Shown: positions 1 through 12,924, counted from the stretch's first letter. The stretch: 64,000 bases of DNA from Hydractinia symbiolongicarpus (GCF_029227915.1 NC_079883.1:17858001-17922000), one strand, 5' to 3'. The notes: generated from the sequence alone by a model not told the origin. Numbers and translations: made by a program.

Positions 1-3000
1 CACGTGGCTGACTGTGTTATAAAGCCATGGCGCAATGGAAAACAACTTGGGACTTCGTAGTCCTTTGAGAGTGGAAGGATAAGACCAATGATAACCTGCG
101 CAGGCACGTTCAACCACGTGATATACGTGTAAGGCCTTTATTAGTGTACAAGAGGCTATATTGCAGCCCTTAGGGGCTTGTACGTGTGGCTGACGCTGTT
201 ATAAAGCCATGGCGCAATGGAAAACTACTTGGGACGTCGTAGTTCATTGAGAGTGGAAGGATTAGACCAATGGTAACCTGCGCAGGCACGTGGAACAACA
301 TGATTTATGTATACGGACTTTATTAGGCCGCAAAAGGCCATATTTCAGCCTTTAGGGGCCTGCACACGTGTTTGACGGTGTTGTAAAGCCGTGGCGCTAT
401 GGAAAACAACTTGGAACGTCGTAGTCGATTGAGCGCGGAAGGATAAAACCAATGATAACCTGCGCAGGAACGTGCAACCACGTGATATACGTGTAAGGCC
501 TTTATTAGGGTACAAGAGGCTATATTACAGCCCTTAGGGGCCTGTGCGCGTGGCTGACGCTGTTATAAAGCCATGGCGCAATTGCAAACAACTTGGGACG
601 TCGTAGTCCATTGAGAGTACATGGACTAGTCCGATCGTAACTTAGGCAGGCACGTGGAACTACGTGATTTATGTGTGCGGCCTCTATTAGGCAGCAAAAG
701 GCCATACTATAGCCTTTAGAGGCCTGTACACGTGGCTGACTGTGTTATAAAGCCATGGCGCAATGGAAAACCACTTGGGATGTCGTAGTGCATGGAGAGT
801 GGAAGGATTACACCAATGCTAACCTGTGCAGGCACGTTCAACCACTGAAATTACGTGTAAGGTCTTTATTAGGCCGCAAGAGGCCATATTACAGTCGTTA
901 GACGCATGTACTCGTAGTTAACGGTGTTATAACGCCATGGCGCAACGGAAAACGACTTGGGACGTCGTAGTTCATTGAGAGGGGAAGGATTAGAACAATG
1001 GTAACCTGCGCAGGCACGTGGAACAACGTGATTTATGTAAACGGACTTTATTAGGCAGCAAAAGGCCATACTATAGCCTTTAGAGGCATGTACACGTGGC
1101 TGACTGTGTTATAAAGCCATGGCGCAATGGAAAACAACTTGGGACTTCGTAGTCCTTTGAGAGTGGAAGGATAAGACCAATGATAACCTGCGCAGGCACG
1201 TGCAACCACTTGATATACGTGTAAGGTCTTTATTAGGCCGCAAGAGGCCATATTACAGTCGTTAGACGCATGTAGTCGTAGTTAACGGTGTTATAACGCC
1301 ATGGCGCAACGGAAAACGACTTGGGACGTCGTAGTCCATTGAGAGGGGAAGGATTAGAGCAATGGTAACCTGCGCAGGAACGTGCAACCACGTGATATAC
1401 GTGTAAGGCCTTTATTAGGGTACAAGAGGCTATATTACAGCCGTTTGGGGCCTGTGCGCGTGGTTGACGCTGTTATAAAGCTATGGCGCTATGGAAAACA
1501 ACTTGGGACTTCGTAGTCCTTTGAGAGTGGAAGGATAAGACCAATGATAACCTGCGCAGGCATGTGCAACCACGTGATATACCTGTAAGGCCCTTATTAG
1601 TGTACAAGAGGCTATATTACAGCCCTTAGGGGCTTGTACGTGTGGCTGACGCTGTTATAAAGCCATGACACAATGGTAAACAACTTGGAACGTCGTAGTC
1701 CATTGAGAGTGGAAGGATTAGAGGATTAGTAACCTGCGCAGGCACGTGTACCAACGCGAATTGGGTGTACGGCCTTTATTAGGCTGCAAAAGGTCATATT
1801 ACAGCCTTTAGAGACCTGTACACGTGGTTGACGGTGTTATAAAGCTGTGGCGCAATTGCAAACAACTTGGGACGTCTTAGTCCATTGAGAGTGGAAAGAT
1901 TAGTCCGATCGTAACTTGCGCAGGCACGTGGAAAACGTGATTTATGTGTACGGCCTCTATTAGGCAGCAAAAGGCCATACTATAGCCTTTAGAGGCATGT
2001 ACACGTGGCTGACTGTGTTATAAAGCCATGGCGCAATGAAAAACAACTTGGGACTTCGTAGTCCTTTGAGAGTGGAAGGATAAGACCAATGATAACCTGC
2101 GCAGGCACGTGCAACCACGTGATATACGTGTAAGGCCTTTATTAGTGTACAAGAGGCTATAATACAGCCCTTAGGGGCTTGTACGTGTGGCTGACGCTGT
2201 TATAAAGCCATGGCGCAATGGAAAACTACTTGGGACGTCGTAGTTCATTGAGAGTGGAAGGAGAAGACCAATGGTAACCTGCGCAGGCACGTGCAACCAC
2301 GTGATATACGTGTAAGGCCTTTATTAGGTTGCAAGAGGCCATATTACAGTCGTTAGACGCATGTACTTGTAGTTAACGGTGTTATAACGCCATCGCGCAA
2401 TGGAAAACGACTTGTGACGTCGTAGTCCATTGAGAGTGGAAGGATTAGACCAATGGTAACCTGCGCAGGCACGTGGAACAACGTGATTTATGTATACGGA
2501 CTTTATTAGGCCGCAAAAGGCCATATTACAGCCTTTAGGGGCCTGTACTCGTGTTTGACGGTGTTGTGAAGCCGTGGCGCTATGAAAAACAACTTGGGAC
2601 TTCGTAGTCCTTTGAGAGTGGAAGGATAAGACCAATGATAACCTGCGCAGGCACGTGCAACCACGTGATATACGTGTAAGGCCTTTATTAGTGTACAAGA
2701 GGCTATATTACAGCCCTTAGGGGCTTGTATGTGTGGCTGACGCTGTTATAAAGCCATGACGCAATGAAAAACTACTTGGGACGTCGTAGTTCATTGAGAG
2801 TGGAAGGAGAAGACTAATGGTAACCTGCGCAGGCACGTGCAACCACGTGATATATGTGTAAGGCCTTTATTAGGCTGCAAAAGGCCATATTACAGTCGTT
2901 AGACGCATGTACCCGTAGTTAACGGTGTTATAACGCCATGGCGCAATGGAAAACGACTTGTGACGTCATAGTCCATTGAGAGTGGAAGGATTAGACCAAT

Positions 3001-5735
3001 GGTAACCTGCGCAGGCACGTGGAACAACGTGATTTATGTATACAAACTTTATTAGTCCGCAAAAGGCCATATTACAGCCTTTAGGGGCCTGTACACGTGT
3101 TTGACGGTGTTGTAAAGCCGTGGCGCTATGGAAAACAACTTGGGACTTCGTAGTCCTTTGAGAGTGGAAGGATAAGACCAATGATAACCTGCGCAGGCAT
3201 GTGCAACCACGTGATATACGTGTTAGGCCCTTATTAGTGTACAAGAGGCTATATTACAGCCCTTAGGGGCTTGTACGTGTGGCTGACGCTGTTATAAAGC
3301 CATGACACAATGGTAAACAACTTGGAACGTCGTAGTCCATTGAGAGTGGAAGGATTAGACGAATAGTAACCTGCGCAGGCACGTGGAACAACGCGAATTG
3401 GGTGTACGGCATTTATTAGGCTGCAAAAGGTCATATTACAGCCTTTAGAGACCTGTACACGTGGTTGACGGTGTAATAAAGCTGTGGCGCAATTGCAAAC
3501 AACTTGGGACGTCTTAGTCCATTGAGAGTGGAAAGATTAGTCCGATCGTAACTTGCGCAGGCACGTGGAACAACGTGATTTATGTGTACGGCCTCTATTA
3601 GGCAGCAAAAGGCCATACTATAGCCTTTAGAGGCATGTACACGTGGCTGACTGTGTTATAACGCCATGGCGCAATGGAAAACGACTTGTGACGTCGTAGT
3701 CCTTTGAGAGTGGAAGGATAAGACCAATGATAACCTGCGCAGGCACGTGCAACCACGTGATATACGTGTAAGGCCTTTATTAGTGTACAAGAGGCTATAT
3801 TACAGCCCTTAGGGGCTTGTACGTGTGGCTGACGCTGTTATAAAGCCATGGCGCAATGGAAAACTACTTGGAACGTCGTAGTTCATTGAGAGTGGAAGGA
3901 GAAGACCAATGGTAACCTGCGCAGGCACGTGCAACCACGTGATATACGTGTAAGGCCTTTATTAGGCTGCAAGAGGCCATATTACAGTCGTTAGACGCAT
4001 GTACTTGTAGTTAACGGTGTTATAACGCCATGGCGCAATGGAAAACGACTTGTGACGTCGTAGTCCATTGAGAGTGGAAGGATTAGACCAATGGTAACCA
4101 GCGCAGGCACGTGGAACAACGTGATTTATGTATACGGACTTTATTAGGCCGCAAAAGCCAATATTACAGCCTTTAGGGGCCTGTACACGTGTTTGACGGT
4201 GTTGTGAAGCCGTGGCGCTATGGAAAACAACTTGGGACTTCGTAGTCCTTTGAGAGTGGAAGGATAAGACCAATGATAACCTGCGCATGCACGTGCAACC
4301 ACTTGATATACGTGTAAGGCCTTTATTAGTGTACAAGAGGCTATATTACAGCCCTTAGGGGCTTGTACGTGTGGCTGACGCTGTTATAAAGCCATGGCGC
4401 AATGGAAAACGACTTGGGACGTCGTAGTCCATTGAGAGTGGAAGGATAAGACCAATGGTAACCTGCGCAGGCACGTGGAACAACGTGATTTATGTCTACG
4501 GACTTTATTAGGCTGCAAGAGGCCATATTACAGTCGTTAGACGCATGTACTTGTAGTTAACGGTGTTATAACGCCATGGCGCAATGGAAAACGACTTGGG
4601 ACTTCGTAGTCCTTTGAGAGCGGAAGGATAAGACCAATCCTAACCTGCGCAGGCACGTGCAACCACGTGATATACGTGTAAGGCCTTTATTAGGCTGCAA
4701 GAGGCCATATTACAGTCGTTAGACGCATGTACTTGTAGTTAACGGTGTTATAACGCCATGGCGCAATGGAAAACGACTTGTGACGTCGTAGTCCATTGAG
4801 AGTGGAAGGATAAGACCAATGCTAACCTGCGCAGGCACGTGCAACCACGTGATATACGTGTAAGGCCTTTATTAGGCTGCAAGAGGCCATATTACAGTCG
4901 TTAGACGCATGTACTCGTAGTTAACAGTGTTATACTGCCATGGCGCAATGGAAAACGACTTGGGACGTCGTAGTCCATTGAGAGTGGAAGGATAAGACCA
5001 ATGGTAACCTGCGCAGGCACGTGAAACAACGTGATTTATGTATACGGACTTTATTAGGGCGCAAAAGGCCATATTACAGCCTTTCGGGGGCTGTACACGT
5101 GGTTGACGGTTTTATAACGCCGTGGCGCTATGGAAAACCACTTAGGACGTCGTAGTCCATTGAGAGTGGAAGGATAAGACCAATGCTAACCTGCGCAGGC
5201 ACGTGCAACCACGTGATATACGTGTAAGGCCTTTATTAGGCTGCAAGAGGCCATATTACAGTCGTTAGACGCATGTACTTGTAGTTAACGGTGTTATTAC
5301 GCCATGGCGCAATGGAAAACGACTTGTGACGTCGTAGTCCATTGAGAGTGGAAGGAGAAGACTAATGGTAACCTGCGCAGGCACGTGCAACCACGTGATA
5401 TATGTGTAAGGCCTTTATTAGGCTGCAAAAGGCCATATTACAGTCGTTAGACGCATGTGCCCGTAGTTAACGGTGTTATAACGCCATGGCGCAATGGAAA
5501 ACAACTTGGGACGTCGTAGTCCATTGCGACTGGAAGGATAAGACCAATGGTAACCTGCGCAGGCACGTGCAACCACGTGATATACGTGTAAGGCCTTTAT
5601 TAGGGTACAAGAGGCTATATTGCAGCCCTTAGGGGCCTGTACCTGTAATTGACGGCGTTATAACGCCATGACACAATGGTAAACAACTTGGAACGTCGTA
5701 GTCCATTGAGAGTGGAAGGATTAGACGAATAGTAA

Positions 5736-5905
5736 CCTGCGCAGGCACGTGGAACAACGCGAATTGGGTGTACGGCCTTTAATAGGCTGCAAAAGGTCAT
5801 ATTACAGCCTTTAGAGACCTGTACACGTGGTTGACGGTGTTATAAATTGCAAACAACTTGGGACGTCTTAGTCCATTGAGAGTGGAAAGATTAGTCCGAT
5901 CGTAA
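5736..5905 (-). repeat. 170-bp C-type monomer with 12-bp deletion
   Basis: GTGTTATAAATTGCAAAC replaces the longer form seen at 3470-3500, losing the 12 bp that contain GCTGTGGCGC. Landmark spacing is 170. Confidence 0.85.
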
Positions 5906-6096
5906 CTTGCACAGGCAGGTGATTTATGCACAGGCAGGTGATTTATGTGTACGGCCTCTATTAGGCAGCAAAAGGCCATACTATAGCCTTTAGAGGCATG
6001 TACACGTGGTTGACTGTGTTATAAAGCCATGGTGCAATGGAAAACAACTTGGGACTTCGTAGTCCTTTGAAAGTGGAAGGATAAGACCAATGATAA
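5906..6096 (-). repeat. 191-bp monomer with 19-bp tandem duplication
   Basis: A 19-bp unit starting GCACAGGCAGGTG is present twice in tandem at 5909-5927 and 5928-5946. About 10 bp containing TGGAACAA are missing from each copy. The net landmark spacing is 191. It lies next to the 12-bp deletion, so this pair of monomers is a local rearrangement spot. Confidence 0.87.
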
Positions 6097-6824
6097 CCTG
6101 CGCAGGCACGTGCAACCACGTGATATACGTGTAAGGCCTTTATTAGTGTACAAGAGGCTATATTGCAGCCCTTAGGGGCTTGTACGTGTGGCTGACGCTG
6201 TTATAAAGCCATGGCGCATTGGAAAACTACTTGGGACGTCGTAGTTCATTGAGAGTGGAAGGATTAGACAAATGGTAACCTGCGCAGGCACGTGGAACAA
6301 CGTGATTTATGTATACGGACTTTATTAGGCCGCAAAAGGCCATATTACAGCCTTTAGGGGCCTGCACACGGGTTTGACGGTGTTGTAAAGCCGTGGCGCT
6401 ATGGAAAACAACTTGGGACTTCGTAGTCCTTCGAGAGCGGAAGGATAAGACCAATCCTAACCTGCGCAGGCACGTGCAACCACGTGATATACGTGTAAGG
6501 CCTTTATTAGGCTGCAAGAGGCCATATTACAGTCGTTAGACGCATGTACTTGTAGTTAACGGTGTTATAACGCCATGGCGCAATGGAAAACGACTTGTGA
6601 CGTCGTAGTCCATTGAGAGTGGAAGGATAAGACCAATGCTAACCTGCGCAGGCACGTGCAACCACGTGATATATGTGTAAGGCCTTTATTAGGCTGCAAA
6701 AGGCCATATTACAGTCGTTAGACGCATGTACCCGTAGTTAACGGTGTTATTACGCCATGGCGCAATGGAAAACAACTTGGGACGTCGTAGTCCATTGAGA
6801 GTGGAAGGATAAGACCAATGGTAA

Positions 6825-6998
6825 CTTGCGCAGGCACGTGCAACCACGTGATATACGTGTAAGGCCTTTATTAGGCTGCAAGAGGCAGCCTTTAGGGGCC
6901 TGTACACGTGGTTGACGGTGTTGTGAAGCCGTGGCCCTATGGAAAACAACTTGGGACGTCGTAGTCGATTGAGCGCGGAAGGATAAGACCAATGATAA
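6825..6998 (-). repeat. 174-bp short monomer
   Basis: The 8-bp deletion is visible at about 6885, where GCAAGAGGC joins AGCCTTTAGG directly. Landmarks are 6825 and 6999. It belongs to the 1959-bp multimer and carries GAGCGCGG and GGCCCTATGG. Confidence 0.9.
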
Positions 6999-7362
6999 CC
7001 TGCGCAGGAACGTGCAACCACGTGATATACGTGTAAGGCCTTTATTAGGCTGCAAGAGGCCATATTACAGTCGTTAGACGCATGTACTTGTAGTTAACGG
7101 TGTTATAACGCCATGGCGCAATGGAAAACGACTTGTGACGTCGTAGTCCATTGAGAGTGGAAGGATTTGACCAATGGTAACCTGCGCAGGCACGTGGAAC
7201 AACGTGATTTATGTATACGGACTTTATTAGGCCGCAAAAGGCCATATTACAGCCTTTAGGGGCCTGTACACGTGTTTGACGGTGTTGTGAAGCCGTGGCG
7301 CTATGAAAAACAACTTGGGACTTCGTAGTCCTTTGAGAGTGGAAGGATAAGACCAATGATAA

Positions 7363-7510
7363 CCTGCGCAGGCACGTGCAACCACGTGATATACGTGTAA
7401 GGCCTTTATTAGGCCGCAAGAGGCCATATTACAGTCGTTAGACGCATGTACTCGTAGTTAACGGTGTTATAACGCCATGGCGCAACGGAAAACGACTTGG
7501 GACGTCGTAA
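7363..7510 (-). repeat. 148-bp monomer (34-bp deletion)
   Basis: ACGACTTGGGACGTCGTA joins ACCTGCGCAGG directly at about 7508. The 34 bp normally between them (running from GTCCATTGAG to the ATGGT before the landmark) are missing. Undeleted relatives with the same GCAACGGAAAACG variant are present at 13243-13424 and about 63.1-63.3 kb. Confidence 0.9.
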
Positions 7511-8783
7511 CCTGCGCAGGAACGTGCAACCACGTGATATACGTGTAAGGCCTTTATTAGGGTACAAGAGGTTATATTACAGCCGTTTGGGGCCTGTGCG
7601 CGTGGCTGACGCTGTTATAAAGCTATGGCGCAATGGAAAACAACTTGGGACGTCGTAGTCGATTGAGAGTGGAAGGATAAGACCAATGGTAACCTGCGCA
7701 GGCACGTGGAACAACGTGATTCATGTATGCGGACTTTATTAGGCCGCAAAAGGCCATATTACAGCCTTTAGGGGACTGTACACGTGTTTGACGGTGTTGT
7801 AAAGCCGTGGCGCTATGGAAAACAACTTGGGACTTCGTAGTCCTTTGAGAGTGGAAGGATAAGACCAATGATAACCTGCACAGGCATGTGCAACCACGTG
7901 ATATACGTGTAGGGCCCTTATTAGTGTACAAGAGGCTATATTACAGCCCTTAGGGGCTTGTACGTGTGAATGCGCTGTTATAAAGCCATGACACAATGGT
8001 AAACAACTTGGAACGTCGTAGTCCATTGAGAGTGGAAGGATTAGACGAATAGTAACCTGCGCAGGCACGTGTACCAACGCGAATTGGGTGTACTGCCTTT
8101 ATTAGGCTGCAAAAGGTCATATTACAGCCTTTAGAGACCTGTACACGTGGTTGACGGTGTTATAACACCATGGCGCAATGGAAAACGACTTGTGACGTCG
8201 TAGTCTATTGAGAGTGGAAGGATTAGACCAATGGTAACCTGCGCAGGCACGTGGAACAACGTGATTTATGTATACGGACTTTATTAGGCCGCAAAAGGCC
8301 ATATTACAGCCTTTAGGGGCCTGTACACGTGTTTGACGGTGTTGTGAAGCCGTGGCGCTATGAAAAACAACTTGGGACTTCGTAGTCCTTTGAGAGTAGA
8401 AGGATAAGACCAATGATAACCTGCGCAGGCACGTGCAACCACGTGATATACGTGTAAGGCCTTTATTAGTGAACAAGAGGCTATATTACAGCCTTTAGGG
8501 GCTTGTACGTGTGGCTGACGCTGTTATAAAGCCATGGCGCAATGAAAAACTACTTGGGACGTCGTAGTTCATTGAGAGTGGAAGGAGAAGACTAATGGTA
8601 ACCTGCGCAGGCACGTGCAACCACGTGATATATGTGTGAGGCCTTTATTAGGCTGCAAAAGGCCATATTACAGTCGTTAGACGCATGTACCCGTAGTTAA
8701 CGGTGTTATTACGCCATGGCGCAATGGAAAACGACTTGTGACGTCGTAGTCCATTGAGACTGGAAGGATAAGACCAATGGTAA

Positions 8784-8957
8784 CTTGCGCAGGCACGTGC
8801 AACCACGTGATATACGTGTAAGGCCTTTATTAGGCTGCAAGAGGCAGCCTTTAGGGGCCTGTACACGTGGTTGACGGTGTTGTGAAGCCGTGGCCCTATG
8901 GAAAACAACTTGGGACGTCGTAGTCGATTGAGCGCGGAAGGATAAGACCAATGATAA
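8784..8957 (-). repeat. 174-bp short monomer
   Basis: Same 8-bp deletion and flanking variants as the copy at 6825-6998, displaced by 1959 bp. Landmarks are 8784 and 8958. Confidence 0.9.
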
Positions 8958-9321
8958 CCTGCGCAGGAACGTGCAACCACGTGATATACGTGTAAGGCCT
9001 TTATTAGGCTGCAAGAGGCCATATTGCAGTCGTTAACCGCATGTACTTGTAGTTAACGGTGTTATAACGCCATGGCGCAATGGAAAACGACTTGTGACGT
9101 CGTAGTCCATTGAGAGTGGAAGGATTAGACCAATGGTAACCTGCGCAGGCACGTGGAACAACGTGATTTATGTATACGGACTTTATTAGGCCGCAAAAGG
9201 CCATATTACAGCCTTTAGGGGCCTGTACACGTGTTTGACGGTGTTGTGAAGCCGTGGCGCTATGAAAAACAACTTGGGACTTCGTAGTCCTTTGAGAGTG
9301 GAAGGATAAGACCAATGATAA

Positions 9322-9469
9322 CCTGCGCAGGCACGTGCAACCACTTGATATACGTGTAAGGTCTTTATTAGGCCGCAAGAGGCCATATTACAGTCGTTAG
9401 ACGCATGTACTCGTAGTTAACGGTGTTATAACGCCATGGCGCAACGGAAAACGACTTGGGACGTCGTAA
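9322..9469 (-). repeat. 148-bp monomer (34-bp deletion), second copy
   Basis: Identical deletion endpoints to 7363-7510, displaced 1959 bp, so the deletion was copied with the multimer rather than arising twice. Confidence 0.9.
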
Positions 9470-10380
9470 CCTGCGCAGGAACGTGCAACCACGTGATATA
9501 CGTGTAAGGCCTTTATTAGGGTACAAGAGGCTATATTACAGCCCTTAGGGGCTTGTACGTGTGAATGACGCTGTTATAAAGCCATGACACAATGGTAAAC
9601 AACTTGGAACGTCGTAGTCCATTGAGAGTGGAAGGATTAGACGAATAGTAACCTGCGCAGGCACGTGTACCAATGCGAAATGGGTGTACTGCCTTTATTA
9701 GGCTGCAAAAGGTCATATTACAGCCTTTAGAGACCTGTACACGTGGTTGACGGTGTTATAACACCATGGCGCAATGGAAAACGACTTGTGACGTCGTAGT
9801 CTATTGAGAGTGGAAGGATTAGACCAATGGTAACCTGCGCAGGCACGTGGAACAACGTGATTTATGTATACGGACTTTATTAGGCCGCAAAAGGCCATAT
9901 TACAGCCTTTAGGGTGCCTGTACACGTGTTTGACGGTGTTGTGAAGCCGTGGCGCTATGAAAAACAACTTGGGACTTCGTAGTCCTTTGAGAGTAGAAGG
10001 ATAAGACCAATGATAACCTGCGCAGGCACGTGCAACCACGTGATATACGTGTAAGGCCTTTATTAGTGTACAAGAGGCTATATTACAGCCTTTAGGGGCT
10101 TGTACGTGTGGCTGACGCTGTTATAAAGCCATGGCGCAATGAAAAACTACTTGGGACGTCGTAGTTCATTGAGAGTGGAAGGAGAAGACTAATGGTAACC
10201 TGCGCAGGCACGTGCAACCACGTGATATATGTGTAAGGCCTTTATTAGGCTGCAAAAGGCCATATTACAGTCGTTAGACGCATGTACCCGTAGTTAACGG
10301 TGTTATTACGCCATGGCGCAATGGAAAACAACTTGGGACGTCGTAGTCCATTGAGAGTGGAAGGATAAGACCAATGGTAA

Positions 10381-10554
10381 CTTGCGCAGGCACGTGCAAC
10401 CACGTGATATACGTGTAAGGCCTTTATTAGGCTGCAAGAGGCAGCCTTTAGGGGCCTGTACACGTGGTTGACGGTGTTGTGAAGCCGTGGCCCTATGGAA
10501 AACAACTTGGGACGTCGTAGTCGATTGAGCGCGGAAGGATAAGACCAATGATAA
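10381..10554 (-). repeat. 174-bp short monomer
   Basis: Same 8-bp deletion as the copies at 6825 and 8784, here displaced by 1597 bp from the latter. Landmarks are 10381 and 10555. Confidence 0.9.
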
Positions 10555-10918
10555 CCTGCGCAGGAACGTGCAACCACGTGATATACGTGTAAGGCCTTTA
10601 TTAGGCTGCAAGAGGCCATATTACAGTCGTTAGACGCATGTACTTGTAGTTAACGGTGTTATAACGCCATGGCGCAATGGAAAACGACTTGTGACGTCGT
10701 AGTCCATTGAGAGTGGAAGGATTAGACCAATGGTAACCTGCGCAGGCACGTGGAACAACGTGATTTATGTATACGGACTTTATTAGGCCGCAAAAGGCCA
10801 TATTACAGCCTTTAGGGGCCTGTACACGTGTTTGACGGTGTTGTGAAGCCGTGGCGTTATGAAAAACAACTTGGGACTTCGTAGTCCTTTGAGAGTGGAA
10901 GGATAAGACCAATGATAA

Positions 10919-11066
10919 CCTGCGCAGCCACGTGCAACCACTTGATATACGTGTAAGGTCTTTATTAGGCCGCAAGAGGCCATATTACAGTCGTTAGACG
11001 CATGTACTCGTAGTTAACGGTGTTATAACGCCATGGCGCAACGGAAAACGACTTGGGACGTCGTAA
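10919..11066 (-). repeat. 148-bp monomer (34-bp deletion), third copy
   Basis: Identical deletion endpoints, displaced 1597 bp from the second copy. Its landmark carries the rare form CCTGCGCAGCC, which is mirrored at about 55.1 kb in the inverted block. Confidence 0.9.
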
Positions 11067-11248
11067 CCTGCGCAGGAACGTGCAACCACGTGATATACGT
11101 GTAAGGCCTTTATTAGGGTACAAGAGGCTATATTACAGCCGTTTGGGGCCTGTGCGCGTGGCTGACGCTGTTATAAAGCTATGGCGCAATGGAAAACAAC
11201 TTGGGACGTCGTAGTCCATTGAGAGTGGAAGGATAAGACCAATGGTAA

Positions 11249-11422
11249 CTTGCGCAGGCACGTGCAACCACGTGATATACGTGTAAGGCCTTTATTAGGG
11301 TACAAGAGGCAGCCTTTAGGGGCCTGTACACGTGGTTGACGGTGTTGTGAAGCCGTGGCGCTATGAAAAACAACTTGGGACTTCGTAGTCCTTTGAGAGT
11401 TGAAGGATAAGACCAATGATAA
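11249..11422 (-). repeat. 174-bp short monomer, GGCGCTATG form
   Basis: It carries the 8-bp deletion at about 11310 but lacks the GAGCGCGG and GGCCCTATGG variants of the 6.8, 8.8 and 10.4 kb copies. It therefore represents a second sub-lineage of the short monomer, the one reused in the 17-28 kb core. Confidence 0.87.
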
Positions 11423-12878
11423 CCTGCGCAGGCACGTGCAACCACGTAATATATGTGTAAGGCCATTATTAAGCTGCAAAAGGCCATATTACAGTCGTTA
11501 GACGCATGTACCCGTAGTTAACGGTGTTATTACGCCATGGCGCAATGGAAAACAACTTGGGACGTCGTAGTCCATTGAGAGTGGAAGGATAAGACCAATG
11601 GTAACTTGCGCAGGCACGTGCAACCACGTGATATACGTGTAAGGCCTTTATTAGGGTACAAGAGGCTATATTACAGTCGTTAGACGCATGTACCCGTAGT
11701 TAACGGTGTTATTACGCCATGGCGCAATGGAAAACAACTTGGGACGTCGTAGTCCATTGAGAGTGGAAGGATAAGACCAATGGTAACTTGCGCAGGCACG
11801 TGCAACCACGTGATATACGTGTAAGGCCTTTATTAGGCTGCAAAAGGTCATATTACAGCCTTTAGAGACCTGTACACGTGGTTGACTGTGTTATAAAGCC
11901 GTGGCGCAATGGAAAACAACTTGGGACTTCGTAGTCCTTTGAGAGTGGAAGGAAAAGACCAATGATAACCTGCGCAGGCACGTGCAACCACGTGATATAC
12001 GTGTAAGGCCTTTATTAGTGTACAAGAGGCTATATTACAGCCCTTAGGGGCTTGTACGTGTGGCTGACGCTGTTATAAAGCCATGGCGCAATGGAAAACT
12101 ACTTGGAACGTCGTAGTTCATTGAGAGTGGAAGGATAAGACCAATGATAACCTGCGCAGGCACGTGCAACCACGTAATATATGTGTAAGGCCATTATTAG
12201 GCTGCAAAAGGCCATATTACAGTCGTTAGACGCATGTACCCGTAGTTAACGGTGTTATTACGCCATGGCGCAATGGAAAACAACTTGGGACGTCGTAGTC
12301 CATTGAGAGTGGAAGGATAAGACCAATGGTAACTTGCGCAGGCACGTGCAACCAAGTGATATACGTGTAAGGCCTTTATTAGGGTACAAGAGGCTATATT
12401 ACAGTCGTTAGACGCATGTACCCGTAGTTAACGGTGTTATTATGCCATGGCGCAATGGAAAACAACTTGGGACGTCGTAGTCCATTGAGAGTGGAAGGAT
12501 AAGACCAATGGTAACTTGCGCAGGCACGTGCAACCACGTGATATACGTGTAAGGCCTTTATTAGGCTGCAAAAGGCCATATTACAGCCTTTAGAGACCTG
12601 TACACGTGGTTGACTGTGTTATAAAGCCGTGGCGCAATGGAAAACAACTTGGGACTTCGTAGTCCTTTGAGAGTGGAAGGATAAGATCAATGATAACCTG
12701 CGCAGGCACGTGCAACCACGTGATATACGTGTAAGGCCTTTATTAGTGTACAAGAGGCTATATTACAGCCCTTAGGGGCTTGTACGTGTGGCTGACGCTG
12801 TTATAAAGCCATGGCGCAATAAAAAACTACTTGGGACGTCGTAGTTCAATGAGAGTGGAAGGAGAAGACTTATGGTAA
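11423..12878 (-). repeat. 728-bp tetramer, two tandem copies
   Basis: Landmarks 11423 and 12151 begin two successive four-monomer groups rich in H-type units, with the shared marks CACGTAATATATG, AAGGCCATTATT and GTGTTATTACGCC. Small differences (AAGCTGC against AGGCTGC, and TTATGCC at about 12441) show that they have diverged. Confidence 0.78.
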
Positions 12879-12924
12879 CCTGCGCAGGCACGTGCAACCA
12901 CGTGATATATGTGTAAGGCCTTTA

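Larger units (their letters stand above)
6643..8601 (-). repeat. 1959-bp multimer, first copy (11 monomers)
   Basis: Landmark spacings are 182, 174, 182, 182, 148, 182, 182, 181, 182, 182 and 182. The following block repeats the same order of length variants and sequence classes, which defines the unit. Confidence 0.85.
8602..10198 (-). repeat. 1597-bp multimer, second copy (9 monomers)
   Basis: Landmark spacings are 182, 174, 182, 182, 148, 182, 182, 183 and 182. It matches the 6643-8601 unit but lacks the Y-type pair present in that copy, so it is two monomers shorter. The 183-bp unit has an extra base at AGGGTGCCTG, about 9913. Confidence 0.85.
10199..11248 (-). repeat. Partial third copy of the 6.6-10.2 kb multimer
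   Basis: Spacings 182, 174, 182, 182, 148 and 182 repeat the start of the unit. The order then changes to a second short monomer (11249) and H-type tetramers, so the copy is cut off. The segment is mirrored at about 54.8-55.8 kb. Confidence 0.8.
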
